Positions 52,412 to 63,923 are shown, counted from the first letter of the stretch. The stretch is 64,000 nucleotides of DNA from Microbacterium sp. CFH 31415 (GCF_022538185.1 NZ_JAKYXC010000002.1:576415-640414), one strand, 5' to 3'. The notes: generated by a model from the letters alone, not told the origin. Numbers and translations are program-made.

Positions 52412-53225
52412 AGTCGGCTCCCAGAGTGGCGAGGTTCTCGTCGGACCAGCGCTGCGCACTCCAGCGCAGCGTCAGCTCGCCGAGCGGTTCGAGCTGTTCG
52501 AAGGACAGGGCGGCGTGGCGATATAACTCCAGCACCGACAGGAAGCGCGCGACGACCACGCCCGGCTGCGAGACCCCCGCGACCAGCTCGCGGAAGCTCA
52601 GCGATCCGGCGTTGCGCAGCAGCGTCACGACGACCGCCGCCTGCTCGCGGATGCTGACGAGGGGCGCGTGCAGGTGGTCGAGCCCGACGTGCGGGATCTC
52701 CTTCGGCGTCATCGCGAGCAGGGCAAGCGCGGCGAAGTCGTCGACGCTGAGCGTCCACACGAGCTCCGGCGCCGCCGTGCGGTACTTCTCGTCGAGCCGC
52801 ACGCTGCGCGCGTGACGTCGGTCTTCGCGCTGGAGGCAGCGCTCGAACCACACCGACACCTCCTTGAACGCGCGATACTGCAGCAGGCGCGCGAACAGCA
52901 GGTCGCGCGCCTCGAGCAGCGCCACCGACTCGGCGTCGACGAGCTCGCCCTGCGGCAGCAGTCCCGCGACCTTCATGTCGAGCAGGGTCGCCGCGACGAC
53001 GAGGAACTCGGAAGCCTCCTCCAGCTCCTCCTCTGGGCCGAGCTCGCGCAGGTACGCGATGAACTCGTTCGTGACGAGCGACAGCGACACCTCGGTGATG
53101 TCGAGCTCGTGCTTCGAGATGAGCGTCAGCAGAAGGTCGAACGGCCCGTCGAACCCGCCGACCGAGACGCGGAAGCCGTCAGCCGGCTGCTGCGGATCCG
53201 AGACCTCGTCAGGCGACGGCGCCAC
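52401..53225 (-). CDS. scpA: chromosome segregation/condensation kleisin ScpA
   Basis: A 274-residue kleisin that bridges SMC heads. The N-terminal SMC-binding segment FDGPFDLLLTLISKHELDI (about 25-43) and YLRELGPEEELEEASEFLVV are followed by LLFARLLQYRAFKEV. The C-terminal winged helix has VVARFLSVLELYRHAALSF. GTG 53225 is chosen because it has GGGAG upstream and keeps only a 17-bp overlap with parA; no ATG is available. It belongs to the ParA-ScpA-ScpB block conserved in actinobacteria. Confidence 0.93.
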   Translation of the reverse strand: MAPSPDEVSDPQQPADGFRVSVGGFDGPFDLLLTLISKHELDITEVSLSLVTNEFIAYLRELGPEEELEEASEFLVVAATLLDMKVAGLLPQGELVDAESVALLEARDLLFARLLQYRAFKEVSVWFERCLQREDRRHARSVRLDEKYRTAAPELVWTLSVDDFAALALLAMTPKEIPHVGLDHLHAPLVSIREQAAVVVTLLRNAGSLSFRELVAGVSQPGVVVARFLSVLELYRHAALSFEQLEPLGELTLRWSAQRWSDENLATLGADYDR

Positions 53226-54114
53226 GGGCGACCAGCTCCCGCGCCAGCCGCAGGTAGGCCTGGGCGGCGGCGTGCTCGGGCGCGAACTCGGTGATCGGCA
53301 TGCCCGATACCGAGGCATCGGGGAACTTCACGGTGCGACCGATCACGGTCTCGAGCACGTCGTCGCCGAACGCGTCGACGACCCGCTCCAGCACCTCGCG
53401 GGAGTGCAGAGTGCGGGCGTCGTACATCGTGGCGAGGACGCCGTCGAGAGCGATCGTCGGGTTGAGGCGGTCGCGCACCTTGTCGATGGTCTCGATGAGC
53501 ATCGCGACGCCACGGAGCGCGAAGAACTCGCACTCCAGTGGGATGATGACGCCGTGGCTCGCCGTGAGGGCGTTCACCGTGAGCAGGCCGAGCGATGGCT
53601 GGCAGTCGATGAGGATGACGTCGTAGTCGGCGGCGACCTTGCGCAGGGCGCGCGCGAGCGTCTGCTCGCGCGCGACCTCGTTGACGAGATGCACCTCGGC
53701 AGCCGAGAGGTCGATGTTCGCGGGGATGACGTCGAGGTTCTCCACGCGCGAGGTCACGATTACCTCGTACGGGTCGCGCTTGCTGTCGAGCAGCAGGTCG
53801 TAGATCGTCGGGATGTCGTGGGTCTGGATGCCCAGACCCGCCGACAGCGCGCCCTGCGGGTCGAAGTCGACCGCGAGCACCTTGCGTCCGTAACCCGCGA
53901 GCGACGCCGCCAGGTTGATGGTGGTCGTCGTCTTGCCGACGCCGCCCTTCTGGTTGCACAGCGCGATGATGCGCGCGGGGCCGTGCCCGTCGAGCTTCGG
54001 CGGGGTCGGGAAGCCGTGGTACGGACGCCCGGTGGGACCGATCGGGGTCTCGTTGTCTGAGGCCGTCGCCGCGCCCCGCTTGCTGCCCGCCACAGACTCT
54101 CCTGACTTTCCCAT
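53209..54114 (-). CDS. ParA-family ATPase of the scpAB operon
   Basis: A 301-residue Walker-type ATPase: ALCNQKGGVGKTTTTINLAA (about 51-70), the DFDPQGALSAGLGI switch and VILIDCQPSLGLLTVNAL. The basic N-terminal extension (about 45 residues) is typical of the Rv1708-type ParA. There is no adjacent parB, so it probably acts with condensin or division components rather than origin segregation. TAGAAT at 54126-54131 (minus) is a likely -10 11 nt before the ATG; an in-frame GTG at 54123 is possible. Three-gene order parA-scpA-scpB matches M. tuberculosis Rv1708-Rv1710. Confidence 0.92.
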   Translation of the reverse strand: MGKSGESVAGSKRGAATASDNETPIGPTGRPYHGFPTPPKLDGHGPARIIALCNQKGGVGKTTTTINLAASLAGYGRKVLAVDFDPQGALSAGLGIQTHDIPTIYDLLLDSKRDPYEVIVTSRVENLDVIPANIDLSAAEVHLVNEVAREQTLARALRKVAADYDVILIDCQPSLGLLTVNALTASHGVIIPLECEFFALRGVAMLIETIDKVRDRLNPTIALDGVLATMYDARTLHSREVLERVVDAFGDDVLETVIGRTVKFPDASVSGMPITEFAPEHAAAQAYLRLARELVARGAVA

Positions 54115-54161
54115 GTCGTGCACCGATTCTAGTCACGGTGCGGCCCCTCACCCGGGAGCGG

Positions 54162-55106
54162 TCAGCGGGCGCGCGGGTGCGAGGTCGCGTAGACGTCCCG
54201 CAGTGCATCCACAGAGACGTATGTGTAGATCTGGGTGGTCGACACCGAGGCGTGCCCGAGCAGCTCCTGCACCACCCGCACGTCGGCGCCACCCTGCAGC
54301 AGATGCGTGGCGAACGAGTGGCGGAGCGTGTGCGGCGACACGTGCGCGGTCAGATGCGCGCGCTCGGCGGCGGAGTGGATGACGAGCCATGCGCTCTGCC
54401 GCGACAGCGGCGCCCCACGGGCCCCGAGGAACAGCTTCGGTGTTGCGCGGCCACGGCGGGCGAGATCCGGCCGCGCGCGCGTCAGGTAGGCGTCGACGGC
54501 CGCCCGCGCGTACGACCCGACGGGCACGATGCGCTCCTTGTTCCCCTTGCCGCGCACGCGCACGACGTCGCCGTGCGACAGGTCGTCCACGTCGAGCTGC
54601 ACGATCTCCGACACCCGCGCACCGGTGGCGTAGAGCAGCTCGAGGAGCGCGCGATCGCGCAGTCCGAGTACGTCGCCGGGCGCCGCGCCGGTCGCCGGAG
54701 CGCCGTCCGTCGCGGGCGCCGGGCCCGCGGCATCCAGCAACGACTCCACCTGGTCGATCGTCAGCGCCTTCGGCAGCCGCCGCGCCTGCTTGGGCGGTCT
54801 CAGCCGTGCCGACGGGTCGGCGTCCTCGATGCCCTCGCGTGCGAGGAAGCGGTGCAGGCCGCGCACGGACGACTGCAGTCGGGCGAGAGAGGATGCCGCG
54901 ACCGGCGGCTGCGCAGAGGCGCGCTCGGCGGCGAACTCTGCCACGACTTCGGGTGTCACGGCGGCTGAGTCGCTGACACCGCGCTCCGCCAGCCACTGCA
55001 CGTAACCGGAGAGGTCGCGCCGGTACGCCGAGACGGTGTTGTCGGACAGGCCGCGCTCGATCGAGATGTGCCGCAGGTATGCGTCCACCGCGCGATCGAG
55101 CCGCAT
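54162..55106 (-). CDS. xerD: tyrosine site-specific recombinase XerD
   Basis: A 314-residue recombinase resolving chromosome dimers at dif during division. The core-binding domain (about 1-95) is followed by the catalytic domain with [10 protein letters not shown] (Arg I), [10 protein letters not shown] (Lys), [15 protein letters not shown] (His/Arg II), [16 protein letters not shown] (His, nucleophile Tyr294). A 15-residue Ala/Pro-rich insert lies at about 128-142. The partner XerC is not in the window. Position between the ADP-ribose pyrophosphatase and parA matches Rv1701 context. Confidence 0.94.
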   Translation of the reverse strand: MRLDRAVDAYLRHISIERGLSDNTVSAYRRDLSGYVQWLAERGVSDSAAVTPEVVAEFAAERASAQPPVAASSLARLQSSVRGLHRFLAREGIEDADPSARLRPPKQARRLPKALTIDQVESLLDAAGPAPATDGAPATGAAPGDVLGLRDRALLELLYATGARVSEIVQLDVDDLSHGDVVRVRGKGNKERIVPVGSYARAAVDAYLTRARPDLARRGRATPKLFLGARGAPLSRQSAWLVIHSAAERAHLTAHVSPHTLRHSFATHLLQGGADVRVVQELLGHASVSTTQIYTYVSVDALRDVYATSHPRAR

Positions 55107-55115
55107 GTAAGTACC

Positions 55116-57420
<2,305 letters not shown>

Positions 57421-57484
57421 TTATCCTATCTCACGTCGGTGGCGGCAAGCTGCGGAAACGCACATGGTTCGTCGCGTCGAGGGG

Positions 57485-59176
57485 TCAGGCAACCTCGGCG
57501 CGCAGGCCGAGCAGCTCGCGGGCATGAGTGAGCGCGGCGTCGGAGTCGGGCATGCCCGACAGCAGCCGTGCCATCTCCGCCTCGCGGTCGGAACCGTCGA
57601 GGCGGCGCACATCGGACGCCGTGACCGACCCGTCGCCCGCCTTCACCACTGTGAGGTGATTGGTCGCGAAGGCGGCGACCTGGGCGAGGTGGGTCACGGC
57701 GATGACCTGCGACGAGTGCGCGAGACGAGCGAGACGGCGCCCCACCTCGATCGCGGCGGCGCCGCCGATGCCGGCATCCACTTCGTCGAACACGAAGGTC
57801 GGCACGGGATCGACCGCCGCGATCACGACCTCGATCGCGAGCATGACGCGGCTGAGCTCGCCGCCGGACGCCCCGCGCGAGACCGGGCGCGGATCGGCGC
57901 CGACGTGGGGGGCGAGCAGGATCGCGACGTCGTCTCGCCCCGCGGCCGACTCGGTGCCGGGAGCGACCGACACCGTCAGCCTGGCGTCGGGCATCGCAAG
58001 GGCGTGCAGCTCGGCCGTGACCGCCGCCCCCAGCTGCTCGGCTGCGGCGGTGCGGGCTGCGGTGAGTGCGGCGGCGGCTTCATCGAGAGCGGATGCCGCA
58101 GCCCCCCGCTCCTCGGTCAGGCGCTCGATGCGGTCGGAGTCGTCGTCGAGCTCTGCCAGTCGCGCTGAGCCGGTGTCGAGCAGGGCGATCGCATCGTCGA
58201 GCGTGCCGTGCGCGCGGATGAGCCCCGACAGCACCGACCGGCGCTCCTCGACCGCCGCAAGCTCGTGAGGACCGGTCTCGTCGAGGTCGGCGAGGTAGCC
58301 CGCGAGGGACGCCGCCAGGTCGGAAGCGCGGTAGCCGAGATCGGCGACCTGACCCGCGAGGTCTTCGAGGATCGGGTCGTGCGCGCGCTCGAGCGCCCGT
58401 CGCGCCTCGGCGAGCAGGGACGAGGCATCGGGCTGCTCCCCCTCGCCCGACAGGGCGTCGTGCGCTGTCGCCGCGGCGATGCGGAGCTCTTCGGCGTTCG
58501 CGAGCCGCTCGGCTCGGGCCGCCAGCTCCGCGTCTTCGCCGGGTTGGGGCGCGGCCTGCTCGATCTCGGCAAGCTGCGCGCGCAGGTCGTCGGCCTCGCG
58601 CGCTCGCGCGTCGCGCTCGGTGGCGAGTCCCGCCAGCTCACGGTCGATCGCCCGCCAGCGCTCGTAGGCTTCGCGGTAGATCGCCAGGGCCCCCTGCACG
58701 ACGTCGCCGCCGAAGCGGTCGAGCGCATCGCGCTGCGCCGCCGCCGTGCGCAGGCGAAGCTGATCGGACTGGCCGTGCACCACGACGAGCTCGTCGGCGA
58801 GATCAGCCAGCACTCCGGCGGGCGCCGTGCGGCCGCCGACGGAGGCGCGACCACGCCCCTCGCTCGAGATGGAGCGGCCGACGTAGAGTTCGGCGCGGCC
58901 GTCGCCGAGCGGCTCGATGTCGCCTCCCGCCTCGCGGACGCGCTCGGCGACCGGGCCGTTCTCGGGCACGATCCAGACGCCGTCGACCGCCGCCTGGGCC
59001 GCCCCGGCGCGCACGGCGCCCGAGTCGGCGCGCTGGCCCAGCAGCAGCCCGAGTCCGGTGACCACCATCGTCTTGCCTGCGCCGGTCTCGCCGGTGATCG
59101 CGGTGAAGCCCGGACCGATCGGCAACGTGGCCTCGGCGATGACCCCGAGATCACGCAGTCGCATCTCCTCGATCAC
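57485..59176 (-). CDS. recN: DNA repair protein RecN
   Basis: A 563-residue SMC-like ATPase. Walker A is ITGETGAGKTMVVTGLGLL (about 28-46), the signature motif is SRGASGGELSRVMLAIEVV (about 440-460) and Walker B is TFVFDEVDAGIGG. Between them a long coiled coil (about 150-350) is rich in Ala/Glu/Arg. RecN gathers double-strand-break ends. The GTG start at 59176 overlaps the nadK stop as GTGA and precedes VIEEMRLRDLGV. The M. tuberculosis genes between recN and pyrG (Rv1697, mctB/Rv1698) are absent, and the 73-bp gap holds no gene. Confidence 0.95.
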   Translation of the reverse strand: MIEEMRLRDLGVIAEATLPIGPGFTAITGETGAGKTMVVTGLGLLLGQRADSGAVRAGAAQAAVDGVWIVPENGPVAERVREAGGDIEPLGDGRAELYVGRSISSEGRGRASVGGRTAPAGVLADLADELVVVHGQSDQLRLRTAAAQRDALDRFGGDVVQGALAIYREAYERWRAIDRELAGLATERDARAREADDLRAQLAEIEQAAPQPGEDAELAARAERLANAEELRIAAATAHDALSGEGEQPDASSLLAEARRALERAHDPILEDLAGQVADLGYRASDLAASLAGYLADLDETGPHELAAVEERRSVLSGLIRAHGTLDDAIALLDTGSARLAELDDDSDRIERLTEERGAAASALDEAAAALTAARTAAAEQLGAAVTAELHALAMPDARLTVSVAPGTESAAGRDDVAILLAPHVGADPRPVSRGASGGELSRVMLAIEVVIAAVDPVPTFVFDEVDAGIGGAAAIEVGRRLARLAHSSQVIAVTHLAQVAAFATNHLTVVKAGDGSVTASDVRRLDGSDREAEMARLLSGMPDSDAALTHARELLGLRAEVA

Positions 59177-60117
59177 GTCGAGGGCCCCATGATCGCCGCG
59201 GGACCGCGCCAGCCCTCGACGGGAAGCCGGAACTTGCGCACGAGCCGGTCGGTGAACGAGGCGGGATGAAGGCGCGCGAGGCGCACGGGCTGCTCGGAGC
59301 GGCGCACGACGACGCGCGCCCCGGGCGGAAGGTCGTGGGAGCGGCGGCCGTCGCACCACAGGATGCCGACGCCGTTCGTGCGCTCGAGCACCTCGATCGC
59401 GACCGCGTGCTCGGGACCCACCACGAGAGGCGTGGCGAACAGCGCATGCGCCGACAGCGGCACCACTGCGATCGCCTCGACGGTCGGCCAGATCACCGGG
59501 CCGCCGGCGGAGAAGTTGTAGGCAGTGGACCCTGTCGGTGTCGACACGACGACGCCGTCGCAGCCGAACGACGACAGCGGCCGGCCGTCGATCTCGATGA
59601 CGACCTCGAGCATGCGCTCGCGGCTGGCCTTCTCGACAGTGGCCTCGTTGAGCGCCCACGTCTCGTAGATCACGGAGTCGGAGGCATCCTTCACCCGCAC
59701 GTGCAGGGCGAGGCGCTCCTCGACCTCGTAGTCGCGCTGGATCGCGCGGCGCACCGCGTCGTCCATGTCGTCGCGCTCGATCTCGGCCAGGAAGCCGACG
59801 TGGCCCATGTTGATGCCGAGCACCGGAGCCGTGCCGTCACGCACGAGTTCGGCCGCGCGCAGGATGGTGCCGTCGCCGCCGAGGACGATCGCGAGCTCGA
59901 TGTCGCGCACCGGCACGTCGTCGCCGAGCACGCGCACGTCGGCGAACGAGTCGTTGACGGCAGCCAGCTCGGCGCGGTCGTCTGCGGCGAGCACGGGCTG
60001 GGCGCCCGCCGCGCGCAGCGCGGCGACCACGCGCTCTGCCGCGAGCACGGTGTCATGGCGGTGAGCGTGGGCGACGACGAGGATGCTGCGCTCGGCGCGC
60101 ACGTCGGTGGTGGTCAT
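59173..60117 (-). CDS. nadK: NAD kinase
   Basis: A 314-residue ATP/polyphosphate NAD kinase making NADP. It has the ATP-binding LAIVLGGDGTILRAAELV (about 78-95), INMGHVGFLAEIE (about 110-122), the Asn-Glu of LNEATVEKAS, and GSTAYNFSAGGPVIWP (about 189-204). The N-terminal helix region VVAHAHRHDTVLAAERVVAA is the usual first strand. It overlaps tlyA (ATGA) and recN (GTGA), in the M. tuberculosis Rv1695 context. Confidence 0.96.
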   Translation of the reverse strand: MTTTDVRAERSILVVAHAHRHDTVLAAERVVAALRAAGAQPVLAADDRAELAAVNDSFADVRVLGDDVPVRDIELAIVLGGDGTILRAAELVRDGTAPVLGINMGHVGFLAEIERDDMDDAVRRAIQRDYEVEERLALHVRVKDASDSVIYETWALNEATVEKASRERMLEVVIEIDGRPLSSFGCDGVVVSTPTGSTAYNFSAGGPVIWPTVEAIAVVPLSAHALFATPLVVGPEHAVAIEVLERTNGVGILWCDGRRSHDLPPGARVVVRRSEQPVRLARLHPASFTDRLVRKFRLPVEGWRGPAAIMGPST

Positions 60118-60914
60118 CGGCTCCCCGCCAGTCGGTTCACGGTGCTCAACCATTCTGTCGGATTGGTGCCGCGCCCCGGCCCGAGGTGAGCGATGTACTC
60201 GGAATTACCGTGCGTGCCCACGATCGGGGAGGAGATGATTCCGCGCGTGCCGAGGCCCGCATCCCACGCCGACCACAGCACGCGGGCGACGGCGTCGGCC
60301 CGGAGCGTCGGATTGGTGACCAGGCCGCCCTTCACGGCCGTACGGCCGACCTCGAACTGCGGCTTGATGAGCAGCACGAGGTCGGCGTCGTCGGCGGCGA
60401 CCGCGCGCGCCGCCGGCAGCACATGGGCGAGCGAGATGAACGACAGATCGCCGGTGATGACCGATGGTCTCTCCACGACGCCGCTCGCCTCGGCCAGGGA
60501 CTCCGCCGTCATGTGGCGTACGTTGAAGCCCTCGATCGAGATCACCCCGGGGTCGGCGGCGATGGGCGCCGCGAGCTGACCATGACCGACGTCGACGGCG
60601 ATGACCGGGTCGGCCCCGCGCTCCCGCAGCACCTGGGTGAACCCGCCGGTGGACGCCCCCATGTCGAGGCCGAGACGCCCCGAGACGTCGACGCCGAACG
60701 CGTCGAGTCCGGCGATCAGCTTGTGTGCGGCCCGGCTGACATGGTGATCGGATGCCGCGACCTCGAGCACCGCGGACTCGGCCACGGGCGTCGATGCCTT
60801 CACCACCGGACGCCCGTCGACCGACACGAGGCCCTCGGCGATGAGCGTCGCCGCGTGCGTGCGGGAGCGCGCGAGTCCGCGAGCGGCAAGCGCGGCGTCG
60901 AGGCGCGACGTCAT
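60114..60914 (-). CDS. tlyA: rRNA 2'-O-methyltransferase TlyA
   Basis: A 266-residue S4/FtsJ-type methyltransferase acting on 16S and/or 23S rRNA cytidines, the determinant of capreomycin sensitivity in mycobacteria. The S4 domain is LDAALAARGLARSRTHAATL and VSVDGRPVVKAST (about 4-46). The SAM site is GASTGGFTQVLRERGADPV (about 85-104), with catalytic Lys in LLIKPQFEVGRT. The ATG overlaps the 54-residue gene by 4 bp. S4 at the N-terminus distinguishes it from plain FtsJ. Confidence 0.95.
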   Translation of the reverse strand: MTSRLDAALAARGLARSRTHAATLIAEGLVSVDGRPVVKASTPVAESAVLEVAASDHHVSRAAHKLIAGLDAFGVDVSGRLGLDMGASTGGFTQVLRERGADPVIAVDVGHGQLAAPIAADPGVISIEGFNVRHMTAESLAEASGVVERPSVITGDLSFISLAHVLPAARAVAADDADLVLLIKPQFEVGRTAVKGGLVTNPTLRADAVARVLWSAWDAGLGTRGIISSPIVGTHGNSEYIAHLGPGRGTNPTEWLSTVNRLAGSR

Positions 60915-61075
60915 GGCGTCGGCGCGCCGCTGGGTGCCGCCTCCAGCCGCCGGGCGAGCGTGTCGTGCAGCGCGTCGTAGGCCTCGGCGCGGGTCGCGAG
61001 GGGCTGGGCCTCGATCACCTCGAGGGTCGACAGCAGATCGCCGGGGTCGCGCTCACGGTCGTCGGGCTGGGCCAT
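60911..61075 (-). CDS. 54-residue conserved protein of the tlyA operon (Rv1693-like position)
   Basis: A short acidic helical protein: MAQPDDRERDPGDLLSTLE, then VIEAQPLATRAEAYDALHD and TLARRLEAAPSGAPTP. A helix of about 35 residues with regular hydrophobics suggests a small partner or coupling protein. M. tuberculosis has a 58-residue gene, Rv1693, at the same position between the HAD phosphatase and tlyA, and the size and place match. The ATG at 61075 follows TATCCT (61083-61088, minus) by 7 nt, so a leaderless internal promoter serving tlyA-nadK-recN is possible. Confidence 0.75.
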   Translation of the reverse strand: MAQPDDRERDPGDLLSTLEVIEAQPLATRAEAYDALHDTLARRLEAAPSGAPTP

Positions 61076-61082
61076 GCCGTAC

Positions 61083-61088
61083 AGGATA
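61083..61088 (-). promoter_or_regulatory. -10 hexamer for the 54-aa/tlyA transcript
   Basis: TATCCT on the minus strand, 7 nt from ATG 61075. Confidence 0.4.
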
Positions 61089-61115
61089 CGTCGAACCCTC
61101 CCCCGCGCCGCGCGC

Positions 61116-62162
61116 TCAGGGCCGGTGGAAGGGATCCGCGTACAGACGCTCCGGGACCCGGAAGCCGAAGATCGCACGGCCTGTGCTCCAGATCGCCGCA
61201 GCGCCCGCGCGGAGCAGGTCGATGGGCCGGTCGCCCTCGGCGATGATCCGCACGTCAGCGCCCTCGATCGCGACCGCGGCGTTGCGCACGGTAGCGACGC
61301 CGTCATTGACGGTCACCGCCGGGTAGGGCTCATGCAGCTCGCGCAGATCGCCCAGGATGAACGTGGGCTGCGAACCTGCCGGCGCCGCCAGCACATGCTT
61401 GGGTCGGTCGATGCCGGTGAGGACGAGAGCCGACGCGATGCCCGCGCGGTTGGCGCCGAGGATGTCGGTGTCGAGTCGGTCGCCGAGGAAGAGCGGATGC
61501 CGCGCCCCGAACCGCGCGACGGCCTCCTCGAAGATCGGCACCTCCGGCTTTCCCGCCACGGTCGCGAGGCGGCCGATCGCCGTGTGCACGGCCGACACGA
61601 GAGTTCCGTTGCCCGGGGCGATGCCGCGCGCCTGCGGAATGGTCCAGTCGGTGTTGGTGGCGATCCAGGGGATGCCGCCTTCCTCCTCCGGAACCTTGAG
61701 CGCGAACGCCGCCTCGGCTAGCTGGGTCCAGCCCACCTCGGGTGCGAAGCCCTGCACGACGGCGGCCGGCGCGTCGTCGGCGCTGCGTGTGACGACGAAC
61801 CCGGCCTTCACGACCTCGGAGACGAGCCCTTCGCCGCCCACGACGAGCACGGTCGACCCCGGGGCGATGCGGCCGGCGAGCAGCCGCATGGCGGCCTGCG
61901 GACTCGTCACGACGTCGGATGCCTCGGTCGGAAGACCCAGGTGCGACAGATGCGCGGCGACCGAGGCATCCGTCCGCGCAGCGTTGTTGGTGATGTACGC
62001 AAGCGACCGGCCCTCACGGGCGCGCGTCAGGCTGTCGACCGCGTGCGGCAGCGCACCTGGACCCGCGTACACGACGCCGTCGAGGTCGGCGAGGACGACG
62101 TCGACGCCGTCGAGCGGCGTGGCCGGTGTCGCCGGCGCGGACCGGCGGCCGAACAGCGCCAT
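61116..62162 (-). CDS. HAD-IIA phosphatase (glycerol-3-phosphate phosphatase-like)
   Basis: A 348-residue HAD phosphatase of the NagD/PGP type. Motif I is VLADLDGVVYAGPGALPHAV (about 23-42), motif II is YITNNAARTDASVAAHL (about 55-71), and motifs III/IV are in VAGKPEVPIFEEAVARFG and PLFLGDRLDTDILGANRAG. The C2 cap between them (about 90-180) is large, as in family members. In M. tuberculosis the syntenic Rv1692 is a glycerol-3-phosphate phosphatase. An extra C-terminal 60 residues have no obvious motif. ATG 62162 overlaps the TPR-like gene stop as TGATG. Confidence 0.9.
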   Translation of the reverse strand: MALFGRRSAPATPATPLDGVDVVLADLDGVVYAGPGALPHAVDSLTRAREGRSLAYITNNAARTDASVAAHLSHLGLPTEASDVVTSPQAAMRLLAGRIAPGSTVLVVGGEGLVSEVVKAGFVVTRSADDAPAAVVQGFAPEVGWTQLAEAAFALKVPEEEGGIPWIATNTDWTIPQARGIAPGNGTLVSAVHTAIGRLATVAGKPEVPIFEEAVARFGARHPLFLGDRLDTDILGANRAGIASALVLTGIDRPKHVLAAPAGSQPTFILGDLRELHEPYPAVTVNDGVATVRNAAVAIEGADVRIIAEGDRPIDLLRAGAAAIWSTGRAIFGFRVPERLYADPFHRP

Positions 62163-63838
62163 CAGCGGTCGGGGCCTTCCGGCTCGTCCGTCCCGTCGGT
62201 GTCGTCGTCTTCGTCGTCGATGCCCGCGTCGGCGAGGATCTCGGCGACCTCGTCGGCACCGAGCGAGTCGCCCACGGCGTCATCGTCGTCGGGTGCGTCC
62301 ACGTTCTCGGGCTCGAAGTCCTCGTCGCCGGACTCTTCGATGATCTCATCGACGTAGACCGTCTCGAGATCGCCGATGCCGGATGCCGCATCGATCACGT
62401 CCGCGGCGACCTCCGCGCGCTCGCGCCAGCGGGCAGCCTCATCGTCGCGGCCGAGCTCCTCCAGGACGGTCGCACGCGCGGAGAACAGCGCGGGACTCCA
62501 CTCGAAGGCCCGGTCGGGGTCGAGCTCGGGGATGTCCAGCTCGAGCAGCGCGCGCTCCGCGTCGCCGAGGTCGAGGCGCGCGCCCGACATCGCGATGGCG
62601 AGTTCGACGCGGACCTCGGTGGCGAGAGTGGAGCGGTCGACGCTGCGGCCGAGCTCGAGTGCCCGGTCGGGACGCCCGACGCCGCGCTCACTGTCGACCA
62701 TCAGGGCGATCTGGTCGTCCTTGCCGGAGATGCGACGGTATGTGCGCAGCTCACGCAGCGCGAGGGCGTAGTCGCCCGTCGCGTACGCGGTGATGGCGAG
62801 CGTCTCGCGGACGATGGCGATACGGCCGGCGCGACGGGATGCCGACAGTGCGTGCTGGTGTGCGAGCACAGGGTCGTCGTCGATCAGCTGCGCGGCCATC
62901 GCCAGATGACGTGCGACCTGCTCGGCATTCTCCTTGCTGAGCGTCTTGAGCTCGTTCCGCGCGCCTCCGTTGAGATCCTGAGGCGTGACGTCCTCGGGAA
63001 TGAACGGGTCATCGTGGCGCGCGCGGACCGGGCGGTTCTCTTCCGGGCGCAGCGCGGTGTCGGGGCGGTTCGCTCCCCCGCGCTCCGGACGGTCAGAGCG
63101 GCCGCCGTAGGGCTTCCGGTCGCCATCACGCTTGGCGTAGGGACGGTCGCCGTCGCGCTTGGCGTAGGGACGGTCACCATCACGCTTCTCGTACGGCTCC
63201 CGGTCGCCATCGCGCTTCTCGTAGGGCTTCCGGTCGCCGTCACGCTTGGCGTACGGACGGTCACCCTCGCGCTTCTCGTACGGCTTCCGGTCGCCATCAC
63301 GCTTGGCGTAGGGACGATCACCGTCACGCTTCTCGTACGGCTTCCGGTCACCGTCGCGCTTCTCGTACGGCTTCCGGTCACCGTCGCGCTTGGCGTACGG
63401 CTTCCGGTCGCCATCGCGCTTCTCGTAGGGCTTCCCGTCACCGTCGCGCTTGGCGTACGGACGGTCACCCTCGCGCTTCTCGTACGGCTTCCGGTCGCCA
63501 TCACGCTTGGCGTAGGGACGATCGCCGTCACGCTTGGCGTACGGCTTCCGGTCACCGTCGCGCTTCTCGTACGGCTTCCGGTCGCCATCACGCTTGGCGT
63601 AGGGACGATCACCGTCACGCTTCTCGTACGGCTTCCGGTCACCGTCACGCTTCTCGTACGGCTTCCGGTCACCGTCACGCTTCTCGTAGGGTCTGCGATC
63701 GCCATCACGACGCCCCGAACCGGAGCCGCCGCTGCGCGGAGAGCGCGCGCCTGCCTCACGGGCTCGAGGGGGACGGTCGCCGGAGCGTCCGCGCGGCTCG
63801 CGATCTGCTGCGCCTTCGCGCGGCTCCTGCTCGGCCAT
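62162..63838 (-). CDS. repeat-rich TPR-like protein (Rv1691-like position)
   Basis: A 558-residue protein in two parts. Residues 44-246 are 21 tandem units of a 9- or 10-residue highly charged repeat (typical unit RDGDRKPYEK, alternating with RDGDRPYAK). Residues about 275-470 are helical TPR-like repeats (LSKENAEQVARHLAMAAQLI, DYALALRELRTYRRISG, AERALLELDIPELDPD), and the tail is very acidic. The syntenic M. tuberculosis gene Rv1691 encodes a helical-repeat protein. Position between rRNA and the ribosome-modification operon, plus a strongly charged repeat, suggest RNA or ribosome association (inference). ATG 63838 has GGAAGGA. Confidence 0.8.
   Translation of the reverse strand: MAEQEPREGAADREPRGRSGDRPPRAREAGARSPRSGGSGSGRRDGDRRPYEKRDGDRKPYEKRDGDRKPYEKRDGDRPYAKRDGDRKPYEKRDGDRKPYAKRDGDRPYAKRDGDRKPYEKREGDRPYAKRDGDGKPYEKRDGDRKPYAKRDGDRKPYEKRDGDRKPYEKRDGDRPYAKRDGDRKPYEKREGDRPYAKRDGDRKPYEKRDGDREPYEKRDGDRPYAKRDGDRPYAKRDGDRKPYGGRSDRPERGGANRPDTALRPEENRPVRARHDDPFIPEDVTPQDLNGGARNELKTLSKENAEQVARHLAMAAQLIDDDPVLAHQHALSASRRAGRIAIVRETLAITAYATGDYALALRELRTYRRISGKDDQIALMVDSERGVGRPDRALELGRSVDRSTLATEVRVELAIAMSGARLDLGDAERALLELDIPELDPDRAFEWSPALFSARATVLEELGRDDEAARWRERAEVAADVIDAASGIGDLETVYVDEIIEESGDEDFEPENVDAPDDDDAVGDSLGADEVAEILADAGIDDEDDDTDGTDEPEGPDR
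63101..63709 (-). repeat. 27/30-bp tandem repeat tract in the TPR-like gene
   Basis: 21 in-frame coding units, 14 of 10 residues and 7 of 9 residues, with near-identical codons (AAGCGCGATGGCGACCGG-type core). Neighbouring units are identical at many third positions, so recent slippage or unequal exchange is likely. Confidence 0.9.
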
Positions 63839-63867
63839 CTCTCTCGATCCTTCCCGTGGCTCGCTAC

Positions 63868-63873
63868 AGCCTA
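63868..63873 (-). promoter_or_regulatory. -10 hexamer of the TPR-like gene operon
   Basis: TAGGCT on the minus strand in CTAGGCTGT, 30 nt before ATG 63838 and just past the rRNA terminator; no good -35 is visible. Confidence 0.4.
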
Positions 63874-63880
63874 GTTAACG

Positions 63881-63914
63881 CGAAATGGCCACCCTGCGTT
63901 GGGTGGCCATTTCG
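63881..63914 (-). terminator. rRNA operon terminator
   Basis: Perfect 14-bp stem (CGAAATGGCCACCC at 63881-63894 with its complement at 63901-63914) around loop TGCGTT, immediately downstream of 5S rRNA on the minus strand. Confidence 0.75.
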
Positions 63915-63923
63915 GTAATGGAA

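Noticed and set aside
63101..63709. CRISPR array
   Set aside because: The regular 27/30-bp repeats are coding, in frame, contiguous and without unique spacers.
62126..63874. 582-residue open frame on the plus strand, antisense to the TPR-like gene, with hydrophobic Val/Leu repeats
   Set aside because: It is the mirror of the charged repeat tract. It has no ribosome-binding site, and the minus-strand gene has the expected codon usage, start and synteny.
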